Shown: in pieces, positions 15,397 to 22,778 of the stretch
Layout: each line of letters begins with the position of its first letter
Position numbering within the stretch: position 1 is the stretch's first letter
Assembly: GCA_002311335.1 (NCBI GenBank)
Contig: DBZX01000095.1
Location: 26,667-56,951, forward strand
Direction of reading: 5' to 3'
DNA: 30,285 nucleotides
From: a bacterium UBP10_UBA1149
Lineage (GTDB): Bacteria; Desulfobacterota; Binatia; UBA1149
The notes under the pieces: generated by a model
The model's database searches: none
What the model was told of the DNA's origin: nothing
Seen by the model: the letters and a program-made list of their open reading frames with translations, nothing else
Program-made: the position numbers and the translations under genes

Positions 15397-16794
15397 ATGG
15401 GTTCAACCACCCAGGTGACACTGGATGTCAACGGTTTCTTCGACCACATGGTCGGAGAACACGGCCTCTCCAGGGCTGACCTGGACACGCTCGCGCCTCG
15501 CGTGGTGGACGTTCTCAAGACCCTTTCCAGTGATCGCAAGGAGGGGAGGCTGCCGTTTTACGGCCTTCCCTACGACGACCAGGCGATCCGCGTCATCGAA
15601 GCCCTGGCTGCCGAACTGCGCTCGGAGTTCGATACCCTGGTGGTCCTGGGCATAGGCGGCTCGGCCCTGGGCGCCCGCGCGGTGCTTGATGCGATCGTCC
15701 CGGCCGACCGCGCCCCCGACGGCCTCGACGTGCTCGTGCTCGACAACATTGACCCGCTGTCGCTTTCCACGGCGCTCGACGGTCTGAAACTTAAGCGCAC
15801 TGTGTTCAACGTCATCTCCAAGTCCGGTTGCACGGTTGAAACCATGTCTCAGTTCATGGTCGTGCGCGAGAGGCTCGAGAAGCGCCTGGGCAAATCGTCG
15901 CTATCGAGGCACTTTGTTTTTACCACCGATCCCCAAGAAGGATTGCTGCGCCGAATTGCCAGCGAACAGAAGGCACGCAGCCTGCCCGTTCCCGAGGGAG
16001 TCGGCGGACGCTTCTCGGTGTTGTCAGCCGTTGGCCTCTTACCGGTGGCGGCGGCTGGCATAGACATAAGGGCGCTCTGCCACGGCGCTCGCACTGCCGA
16101 CCTGCGCGCGAGTGTTCTCGACGTGTTCAGCAACCCGGCTGCCCTGCACGCGGCGCTGCTTTTTCTTGCCCGGCAACAGCGTGGCGCCTCGGTGCACGTA
16201 CTCATGCCATACAGCGATCGCTTGATGGGCCTGGCCGAATGGTACGGGCAACTGTGGGCCGAAAGTCTCGGTAAGCGCGTAGACCTCGCCGGGCGCGAGG
16301 TGATGACCGGGCAGACGCCGGTGCGTGCACTGGGGGCCACCGATCAGCATTCGCAGGTGCAGCTCTACGTTGAAGGTCCCCGCGACAAGGTAGTGACCTT
16401 TTTCAGGATTGAAGATCACGGTTGCGAGCTGCGCATTCCCGGCGGCTACGAGGGTGTCGAGGAACTGGAGTATCTTTCCGGGCACGACCTGGGCGAATTG
16501 CTCAACATGGAGCAGCGGGCTACCGAGTTGGCGCTGTGCGAAGCCGGCAGGCTCAACAGCAGCATTGTCCTGGCTGGGCTCGGCCCTGTTGAGCTGGGCG
16601 AACTGTTTCACATGTTCGAAGTCCAGACCCTGGTCATGGGGGGGCTGCTGGGTATCGACCCGCTGGATCAGCCTGGCGTCGAAGCGGGCAAGAACCTGAC
16701 CCGCGCGCTGGCCGGTCGCCGCGGCAGCGAAGCAGGCGCGGAGCGCGTACGACAACTGCTCGATCGTAAGAGGGGCGAGTTTGTCCTCGCCTGA
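15397..16794 (+). CDS. pgi: Glucose-6-phosphate isomerase
   Basis: Pgi interconverts glucose-6-phosphate and fructose-6-phosphate in the cytoplasm; the product also leads to UDP-GlcNAc, the lipid A precursor. The 465-residue protein is the shorter bacterial form. It shows VVLGIGGSALGARAVLDA (about 85-102), the sugar-phosphate loop NVISKSGCTVETMSQF, LWAESLGKR with the catalytic Glu, GATDQHSQVQLY with the catalytic His, and GVEAGKNL with the C-terminal catalytic Lys. The ATG start is the first in the open frame and lies directly after a candidate promoter, with no ribosome-binding site. The start of mutL lies inside its 3' end (14-base overlap). Confidence 0.94.
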   Translation: MGSTTQVTLDVNGFFDHMVGEHGLSRADLDTLAPRVVDVLKTLSSDRKEGRLPFYGLPYDDQAIRVIEALAAELRSEFDTLVVLGIGGSALGARAVLDAIVPADRAPDGLDVLVLDNIDPLSLSTALDGLKLKRTVFNVISKSGCTVETMSQFMVVRERLEKRLGKSSLSRHFVFTTDPQEGLLRRIASEQKARSLPVPEGVGGRFSVLSAVGLLPVAAAGIDIRALCHGARTADLRASVLDVFSNPAALHAALLFLARQQRGASVHVLMPYSDRLMGLAEWYGQLWAESLGKRVDLAGREVMTGQTPVRALGATDQHSQVQLYVEGPRDKVVTFFRIEDHGCELRIPGGYEGVEELEYLSGHDLGELLNMEQRATELALCEAGRLNSSIVLAGLGPVELGELFHMFEVQTLVMGGLLGIDPLDQPGVEAGKNLTRALAGRRGSEAGAERVRQLLDRKRGEFVLA

Positions 16795-18622
16795 TAAGGG
16801 AACTGTTCGCGGCCGCCCGCGGGCGGGCGGCATAGCCCTGCTCGACGAGAGCGTGATCTTGGGCATCGCCGCTGGCGAAGTGGTCGAGAGGCCCGCGTCG
16901 GTTGTAAAGGAGCTGGTCGAGAACGCTCTCGACGCCGGTGCCACTGTAGTCCACGTGGAGTACGACGACCGCGAAGACAGTCAACGATTGCTGGTGAGGG
17001 ACAACGGCTGTGGCATAGAGCCTTCACAGGTTGAGTTGGCGCTTACCCGCCACGCAACGAGCAAGATAAGCTCTCTGCTGGACCTTGAAAAAGTGAGCAC
17101 CTTCGGCTTCAGGGGCGAGGCCCTGGCCAGCATTGCTGCCGTCGGTCGTGTCAGCCTGACCACGCGTACGGCCGGTCGAGACAGCGCCGTAAGGGTGATG
17201 GTGGATGGTGGCCGGGTATCCGATCGCAGCGAGGCCGGGGCGGGGCCCGGGAGTTCTATCGAGGTGCGGGATCTCTTCTGGTCGGTGCCGGCGAGAAGAA
17301 AGTTTCTCAAGAGCCGTGACACCGAGTTCCAGCAGGTGCTTGACACCGTCAGGCGCTTTGCCCTGCTGTCGCCCTCGGTCGGCTTCAGAATGTTGCGCAA
17401 CGGCGCCGACAAGCTCGATTGCCCGGCGGTAAATACTTCGCTCGAGCGAGTCCGGCAGGTGCTCGGTGCCCAGGTGAGCGAGAAACTTGTGGGTGTAGAA
17501 GGTGGCTGGGAAGGCATGGGCCTCGAAGGCTTCGTGAGCGCGGCAGGTGAATCCTGGGGCACGTCGAGGCACGTCCATCTTTTTGTCAACGGCCGCTGGG
17601 TGAAGGACAAGTTGTTCTTCAAGGCAGTGACCGAGGCCTACCGCGGCTACCTGCTCAAGGGTCGCTTTCCGGCGGTGGTCATCGAGTTGACCGTTGACCC
17701 TTCGGCGGTGGACGTGAACGTGCACCCCGCCAAGATGGAATTGCGCTTCGGCGACCCCGGGCAAGTGCATCGCTTCGTTGTCGAATCCATACGCGTGGCC
17801 CTCAGGGGCGCCGATGCTTTGAGGGGAGTGGAGTTCTCGCGCGGCAATCGTGTTGAGAAGGCCTGGACTGTGCCGGCGAGCATGCCTTTGCCCACCACGG
17901 TTGGTGAACCGCCACCCGGTTACGTCGAAACCAGCGAAGATACGCCCGCGCCCGTTCGTGAAATTGTAGAGCAGGTCGCGCTCGAGATGCCCGGCGTCCA
18001 GCAGCAGGGCACGCTTTCGCACCTCGAGGTGCTGGGGCAGGCGTTTGACGGTTACATCGTCTGCCAGTCGGCCGATACGCTGGTGCTCGTAGACCAGCAC
18101 GCCGCCCACGAGCGCCTGCTCTACGAAAACCTTATCGCCGATTGCAAGTCGGGCAACATCGAAGTCCAGTCGCTGCTGTTGCCCATCACCGTGAGCGTGG
18201 GGTCCGGTGGCGTAGCCGCGGTGACCCGGCGTTCGTCTGATCTGTTGGCAGCGGGTTGGGAGATAGAGGCTTTCGGCGAAGAAGAAGTGATCGTGCGGTC
18301 CTTGCCGGCGTTAGCTTCTCACTGCGACATGCTGCCCCTGGTGGAGGGGCTGGTGGCTGATCTCGTGGAAACCGGCAGCACCGGCAAGCTCGAAGCGCTG
18401 ATCGAACGGGTGCTGGCCACTGTTGCTTGTCACTCGGCGGTACGCGTCGGCACGCGCATGGACCTCAAGGCTGCGCGGGCCCTGCTGGAGCGCTGCTCGT
18501 CGGTGGAGTTTGTTTCGGCCTGCCCGCACGGCCGACCGGTCGCCCGCGAGATTCCGCGCTCGCGACTGGAGCGGATGTTCGGCCGCAGCGCCACGGGGCC
18601 GGCCAGCGGCCATGGCTGCTGA
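16781..18622 (+). CDS. mutL: DNA mismatch repair protein MutL with endonuclease motif
   Basis: MutL couples MutS mismatch recognition to strand incision. The 613-residue protein has GHKL ATPase motifs IAAGEVVERPASVVKELVEN, NALDAGA, RDNGCGI, ATSKI and GFRGEALASI, then VNGRWVKDKL and DVNVHPAKMELRF. The C-terminal domain contains DQHAAHERLLYE, which fits the nuclease motif DQHA(X)2E(X)4E exactly, plus ACHSAVRVG and ACPHGRPV metal-site motifs. It is therefore a nicking MutL, as in bacteria lacking MutH. TTG 16781 has GAGGGG (16770-16775) 5 bases upstream and overlaps pgi. The linker (about 350-420) is poorly conserved, as usual. Its end overlaps miaA by 11 bases. Confidence 0.95.
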   Translation: MSSPDKGTVRGRPRAGGIALLDESVILGIAAGEVVERPASVVKELVENALDAGATVVHVEYDDREDSQRLLVRDNGCGIEPSQVELALTRHATSKISSLLDLEKVSTFGFRGEALASIAAVGRVSLTTRTAGRDSAVRVMVDGGRVSDRSEAGAGPGSSIEVRDLFWSVPARRKFLKSRDTEFQQVLDTVRRFALLSPSVGFRMLRNGADKLDCPAVNTSLERVRQVLGAQVSEKLVGVEGGWEGMGLEGFVSAAGESWGTSRHVHLFVNGRWVKDKLFFKAVTEAYRGYLLKGRFPAVVIELTVDPSAVDVNVHPAKMELRFGDPGQVHRFVVESIRVALRGADALRGVEFSRGNRVEKAWTVPASMPLPTTVGEPPPGYVETSEDTPAPVREIVEQVALEMPGVQQQGTLSHLEVLGQAFDGYIVCQSADTLVLVDQHAAHERLLYENLIADCKSGNIEVQSLLLPITVSVGSGGVAAVTRRSSDLLAAGWEIEAFGEEEVIVRSLPALASHCDMLPLVEGLVADLVETGSTGKLEALIERVLATVACHSAVRVGTRMDLKAARALLERCSSVEFVSACPHGRPVAREIPRSRLERMFGRSATGPASGHGC

Positions 18623-19586
18623 AGCGGACAGCGGGGCAGCGCCGCAGCCTGGGTCCGACGCTGTCGGGCTCGACCTGGGGCTGCCCGATCGCGTACTGCT
18701 GGTCACCGGGCCGACGGCCGCTGGAAAGACCGAGATCGCCATTTCCCTGGCCGAAGAACTCGACGCCGAGATAGTCAGCGCCGATTCGCGGCAGGTGTAC
18801 CGCTACATGGACGTGGGCACGGCGAAGCCCGATGCCCAACAGTTGTCGAGGGTGAAACACCACCTGGTCGACGTTGTTGATCCCGACCAGGCCTACGATC
18901 TTGCCGCGTGGCGGCGGGCGGCCATCGCCGCCCTGACCGATATCGCTTCGCGGGGCCGTCGAGCCATAGTCTGTGGCGGTACCGGGCTGTACCTGTCGCG
19001 ACTGCTGGGCGGACTCGATGCCGCGCCGGCTGCCGACGATCGCCTGAGGAAGCGCCTGCAGGCCGAGGAAGAAGCCAGCCCCGGCGTGTTGCACGAGCGC
19101 TTGCGGGTCGAGGATCCCGTGGCTGCGGAGCGGATTCATGCGAACGACACGCTGCGCCTGGTGCGGGCCCTCGAGCGCCTGGCTGCGGCCGGCGATCAGC
19201 AACAACCCGGCGGTGGCCCGTCCCTGCCGTCGCGTTCGCTGGTACTGGTGGTCGACCGTCCCCGCGAACAGCTTTACGCGCTGATTGACAGCCGGGCCCG
19301 GGCAATGGTGGCTGGCGGCCTCCTCGACGAAATCGTGGCCCTGCGCGAGCGAGGCTACACGCCCGATTGCCGGGCTTTTGATTCGCTGGGCTACCGCCAG
19401 GCCTGGGCCTGCCTGGAGGGCAGGCTCGAAGCCGGGGAGTTGGAAGAACAACTCGCCCGGGCGACTCGACAGTACGCAAAGCGGCAACTGACCTGGCTGC
19501 GGAACCAGCTGGCCGGGCAGTGGATCGACGCCGAACACGGCGACGAGTTTTCAGACCTGGCACGGTGTTTTTTTGAGACCGGCTGA
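18612..19586 (+). CDS. miaA: tRNA dimethylallyltransferase MiaA
   Basis: MiaA adds a dimethylallyl group to N6 of A37 in tRNAs reading UNN codons. The 324-residue protein has P-loop VTGPTAAGKTE (31-41), IVSADSRQVYRYMDVGTAKP (54-73), HHLVDVVDP, VCGGTGLYL and HANDTLRLVRALE. The C-terminal FDSLGYRQAW, TRQYAKRQLTWLRNQ follow, all typical. ATG 18612 lies inside the end of mutL and gives about 25 extra N-terminal residues, which may not all be translated. A longer in-frame extension to 18423 lies inside mutL and is not family-like. mutL-miaA is a common pair; the usual following gene hfq is absent. Confidence 0.94.
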   Translation: MAAEADSGAAPQPGSDAVGLDLGLPDRVLLVTGPTAAGKTEIAISLAEELDAEIVSADSRQVYRYMDVGTAKPDAQQLSRVKHHLVDVVDPDQAYDLAAWRRAAIAALTDIASRGRRAIVCGGTGLYLSRLLGGLDAAPAADDRLRKRLQAEEEASPGVLHERLRVEDPVAAERIHANDTLRLVRALERLAAAGDQQQPGGGPSLPSRSLVLVVDRPREQLYALIDSRARAMVAGGLLDEIVALRERGYTPDCRAFDSLGYRQAWACLEGRLEAGELEEQLARATRQYAKRQLTWLRNQLAGQWIDAEHGDEFSDLARCFFETG

Positions 19587-19638
19587 AGTCGGCAGCTCGC
19601 GCGGCCCGGCCGGGCGCTGTTGTCGGGATCGCTTCCTG

Positions 19639-19668
19639 TTGCAAAGCTCTATGGCTTCGGTTTATCTG
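19639..19668 (+). promoter_or_regulatory. Weak candidate promoter before pheA
   Basis: TTGCAA (19639-19644) is followed after 18 bases by TATCTG (19663-19668) in the 131-base gap between miaA and pheA. The -10 box is poor. The rest of this gap holds only a GC palindrome, GCCCGGCCGGGC (19604-19615), without a T-run. Confidence 0.22.
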
Positions 19669-19701
19669 TCGAATTCTACACACGCGTTAAGCGCAGCGGG
19701 T

Positions 19702-19707
19702 GGGGAG
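19702..19707 (+). promoter_or_regulatory. Shine-Dalgarno site favouring the TTG start of pheA
   Basis: GGGGAG lies 10 bases before TTG 19718. The competing in-frame GTG at 19700 has no such site upstream and would add six residues. Confidence 0.45.
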
Positions 19708-19717
19708 CAGCTTTAAC

Positions 19718-20794
19718 TTGGCCAGGCAATCAAAACTGGATGGTCTCAGACAGAAAATCGGCGATGTCGACCTGCGCATCGTTGAACTGTTGGCCGAGCG
19801 CGCGCGCCTGGCGAGCGACATAGGTAAGGCCAAGGGCGACGGTGCCGTTGTACTCGACAGCGTCAGGGAGCAAGCCGTGCTGGCCGCCGCGCGGCAGGCC
19901 AACGAGGGACCCCTGCCCGATGACGACGTCGAAAACGTGTTCCGCGAGATAATATCGGCCTGTCGCAACTTGCAGAAACCTGCCACGGTGGCTTACCTGG
20001 GGCCGGAAGGAACTTTCTCGCACGAGGCTGCGCGCCGGCAGTTCGGTAGCGCGGCCAGTTACGAACCCGTGGTGACTCTTGGCGAGGTCTTCGCGTCGGT
20101 CGAGAACGGCCGCGCGGAGTTCGGCGTGGTGCCGGTAGAAAACACCACCGAGGGGGCAGTGACGCCCACTCTCGATGGCCTGGCGGACTCTCGCCTCACT
20201 ATCTTGGCCGAACTCGTTCTGCCTGTCGAGCAGTGTCTGCTTGCGTCTGCGGCGACGGGTAACGACATAAAAAGAATCGTGTCTCACCCGCAAGGGCTCG
20301 CGCAGTGTCGCCGCTACCTGGCCGAGCATTACCCGGCCGTGCCCCGCGAACCGGTGGCCAGCACGGCTGCGGCCGCGCGCCTGGCCGCCGACGAAGAAGG
20401 CACCGCTGCCATCGCGGGCCGCCTCGCGGCCAACACCTACGCGCTCGAAGTGGTGGCCGCATCGGTGCAGGACGATCCCTCGAACGTGACGCGCTTCCTC
20501 GTGGTTGGCGATTCGCCGGGGCCCGAGGTCTCGGGAAACTGTCGCACCTCGCTGGTGGTACTGGTCAAGGACGAGGTGGGCGTGCTCGAGCGCCTGCTCA
20601 AGTCCTTCGCCAGTCACGGCGTAAACCTTTCGATGCTTGAATCAAGGCCGCTGCCTTCGCGTCCATGGGAGTACAGTTTCTTCATCGACGTGTCGGGCCA
20701 CGTGGCCGACCAGGCGGTAGCCGCGGCCCTGGCCGAGATTGAGGAAATCGCCTTGAGCACGAGACTGCTGGGCTCGTACCCGGTGGCCTCCTGA
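19718..20794 (+). CDS. pheA: Bifunctional chorismate mutase/prephenate dehydratase (P-protein)
   Basis: PheA converts chorismate to prephenate and then phenylpyruvate for phenylalanine synthesis. With TTG 19718 the protein has 358 residues. Residues 1-86 form an AroQ-type chorismate mutase helix bundle (LDGLRQKIGDVDLRIVELLA, RARLASDIG). The dehydratase domain follows at about 90-270 (VAYLGPEGTFSHEAA, VVPVENTTEGAV, RIVSHPQGLAQC, and DPSNVTRF with the catalytic TRF). An ACT domain near 275-350 carries NLSMLESRPLPSRPWEY, whose ESRP is the phenylalanine-binding motif. Feedback inhibition by phenylalanine is therefore likely. GTG 19700 is an alternative start. The gene opens the aromatic cluster pheA-hisC-tyrA-aroA. 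Confidence 0.93.
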   Translation: MARQSKLDGLRQKIGDVDLRIVELLAERARLASDIGKAKGDGAVVLDSVREQAVLAAARQANEGPLPDDDVENVFREIISACRNLQKPATVAYLGPEGTFSHEAARRQFGSAASYEPVVTLGEVFASVENGRAEFGVVPVENTTEGAVTPTLDGLADSRLTILAELVLPVEQCLLASAATGNDIKRIVSHPQGLAQCRRYLAEHYPAVPREPVASTAAAARLAADEEGTAAIAGRLAANTYALEVVAASVQDDPSNVTRFLVVGDSPGPEVSGNCRTSLVVLVKDEVGVLERLLKSFASHGVNLSMLESRPLPSRPWEYSFFIDVSGHVADQAVAAALAEIEEIALSTRLLGSYPVAS

Positions 20795-20813
20795 GAAGCC
20801 CCGGGCCGGTGCA

Positions 20814-21917
20814 GTGAAGCCCCCCGTACCTGAAAGAATAGCCACGCTGCGTCCTTACCAGCCCGGTCGCCCGATTGAAGAAGTGGAGCGCGAGCTGGGG
20901 CTGAGCGGCACGATCAAGCTTGCATCCAACGAAAACGCGCTGGGCGCGTCGCCGGCTGCGCTCAAGGCGGCCGCCGCGGCGCTCGAACGGGTGCACCGTT
21001 ATCCCGAGGGTGGGGTTGTGTTGTTACGGCGAGCGCTGGCCGAGCGCCTGGGCGTGGCCGAAGACCAGCTCGTGTTCGGTAACGGTTCTAACGAGATCAT
21101 CGAGCTCGCTGTGCGCGTGTTCGCCGACGGTGGCCGCGAGGTGGTGTTCAGCGAAAACGCCTTCATGATCTACGAGCTTGTTGCGCGCGCGGAGGGCGCC
21201 CGGCCGGTAGCCGTGCCGTCGCGTAACTTCGAGCACGACCTCGAGGCTCTGGCCGCCGCCGTGGGCCCATCTACGGGAGTGGTTTTTCTTGCCAACCCCA
21301 ACAACCCCACTGGTACCGTTTTCGGGCGTGACGCCTGGGATAAGTTCCTGGCGGCCATACCCGGCAATGTTGTCATCGCCGTGGACGAGGCCTACCGCGA
21401 GTTCGTGGACTTGCCTGATTTTCCCGACACGGTCGCAGATCTCGGCCGGCATCCAGGCTTGCTGGCAATGCGCACCTTCTCCAAGGCCTACGGGCTCGCC
21501 GGTTTCAGGATCGGTTACGGGGTGGGCGAGGCCTCGCTGGTCGATGCCATGGAGCGTTTGCGGCAGCCCTTCAACGTCAACCTGCCTGCCCAGGAAGCGG
21601 CGCTGGCGGCGCTGGACGACGACGAGCATCTGCGCCGCTCGCGCGAGCTGGTCGATGAGGGGCGGCGCTTTTACTCCGCCTTGTTCGACAGGCTGGGGCT
21701 GTCCTTCGTGCCGAGCCAAGCCAACTTCGTACTGGTCGCGGTTGGTGACGGCGACGCCGTTACCAACGCCCTGCTCAAGGGTGGGGTGATCGTGCGTCCC
21801 ATGGCAGGCTATGGTTACCCGCACATGATAAGGGTCACGGTGGGCACCGACGCTGAGAACGCGCGTTTCGCCGAAGTTCTCGAGGACCTGCTCGGCGGTC
21901 AGGAAGCAGAAGGGTGA
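20814..21917 (+). CDS. hisC: HisC-type PLP aminotransferase, probably acting on aromatic substrates
   Basis: The 367-residue class I/II aminotransferase has IKLASNENALGASPAALKA, FGNGSNEIIELAVRVF, FLANPNNPTGT, VDEAYREF, and FSKAYGLAGFRIGYG with the PLP lysine at K224. These are HisC (histidinol-phosphate aminotransferase) features. No other his gene is present, and it lies between pheA and tyrA. It therefore probably transaminates phenylpyruvate and 4-hydroxyphenylpyruvate, either instead of or as well as histidinol phosphate; that is inference from context. The GTG start follows pheA by 19 bases. The stop overlaps the tyrA GTG (GTGA). Annotators may call it hisC or hisC2. Confidence 0.9.
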   Translation: MKPPVPERIATLRPYQPGRPIEEVERELGLSGTIKLASNENALGASPAALKAAAAALERVHRYPEGGVVLLRRALAERLGVAEDQLVFGNGSNEIIELAVRVFADGGREVVFSENAFMIYELVARAEGARPVAVPSRNFEHDLEALAAAVGPSTGVVFLANPNNPTGTVFGRDAWDKFLAAIPGNVVIAVDEAYREFVDLPDFPDTVADLGRHPGLLAMRTFSKAYGLAGFRIGYGVGEASLVDAMERLRQPFNVNLPAQEAALAALDDDEHLRRSRELVDEGRRFYSALFDRLGLSFVPSQANFVLVAVGDGDAVTNALLKGGVIVRPMAGYGYPHMIRVTVGTDAENARFAEVLEDLLGGQEAEG

Positions 21918-22777
21918 AGACAATAGCAAAACGCTGTGTCGTTGTAGGCACGGGGCTGGTTGGCGGATCGCTGGCCGGTGCCCTCAAGCGCTCTGGAGTA
22001 GTAGAGCGGGTCTGCGGCGTAGGTCGCAGTCGCGACAACCTGTCGCGTGCGCTCGACAATAAACTCGTAGACGAGGTTTCTACCGATCTCGAGGCGTCGC
22101 TCGTCGGAGCAGACCTGGTCGTTCTCGCTACGCCGGTGGATACGGTGGTGCGCTTGATGGACGACGTGGCCGCGGCCGTGCCCGCCGGTTGTGTCGTGAC
22201 CGATGTCGGTAGCGTGAAGGTGCCGGTAGTGGAGAAGGCCAACAGTAGCAAGCTGGCAACCCTGTTCGTGGGCGGTCACCCGATGGCGGGAAGCGAAAAG
22301 ACGGGCGCAGCGTTTGCCGACTGTGATCTCTTCAGGGAAAAGACCGTGGTGCTGACGCCCACCGCTTCGACCACGCCGGGAACACTGGGCCTGGTCCGCT
22401 CCATGTGGGAGGCCACGGGAGCGAGGGTCGTGGAGATGGATTCGGTGCTGCACGACCGCCTGGTGGCTTCGTCGAGTCACCTGCCGCAACTCGTTGCCTG
22501 GGCCCTGGCCGCGGGTGTCAGTGGAATCGAACCGCGGACGCTTTTCTTGAAGGTGGTGGGCAACGGTTTTGCCGACACCACCCGGCTTGCCGACAGCGAC
22601 CCGTCGGTGTGGCAGGGTATCCTCGATTTCAACAGGAAGTCCGTACTCGACGCGATGGACGGGTTTTCTGCCTCGTGGGCTGAGCTGCGCTCGGCGATCG
22701 AAAAAAGCGACGGCGGAGGGCTCGAGGCCGTGGCCGCCCGCGCCCGGTTGGTGCGCCGGAATATAGGAGAGAGCTGA
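21914..22777 (+). CDS. tyrA: Prephenate dehydrogenase
   Basis: TyrA oxidatively decarboxylates prephenate to 4-hydroxyphenylpyruvate (or arogenate to tyrosine) with NAD(P). The 287-residue protein has the dinucleotide-binding VVVGTGLVGGSLA (9-21), LVVLATPVDTV, VTDVGSVK, the substrate motif GGHPMAGSEKTG with the catalytic histidine, and SSSHLPQLVAWAL. No fused chorismate mutase or C-terminal ACT domain is present, so tyrosine feedback through ACT is not expected here. The GTG start overlaps the hisC stop. aroA follows after one base. Confidence 0.94.
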   Translation: MKTIAKRCVVVGTGLVGGSLAGALKRSGVVERVCGVGRSRDNLSRALDNKLVDEVSTDLEASLVGADLVVLATPVDTVVRLMDDVAAAVPAGCVVTDVGSVKVPVVEKANSSKLATLFVGGHPMAGSEKTGAAFADCDLFREKTVVLTPTASTTPGTLGLVRSMWEATGARVVEMDSVLHDRLVASSSHLPQLVAWALAAGVSGIEPRTLFLKVVGNGFADTTRLADSDPSVWQGILDFNRKSVLDAMDGFSASWAELRSAIEKSDGGGLEAVAARARLVRRNIGES

Positions 22778-22778
22778 A

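Noticed and set aside
18423..18611. 63-codon N-terminal extension of miaA
   Set aside because: It lies wholly within mutL in another frame and does not resemble MiaA.
19604..19615. Palindrome GCCCGGCCGGGC after miaA considered as a terminator
   Set aside because: It leaves at most a 4-base-pair stem and has no T-run; such palindromes are expected by chance in this composition.
19651..19716. 21-codon ORF before pheA considered as an attenuation leader peptide
   Set aside because: It has no run of Phe (or Tyr/Trp) codons and no clear terminator/antiterminator pair follows.
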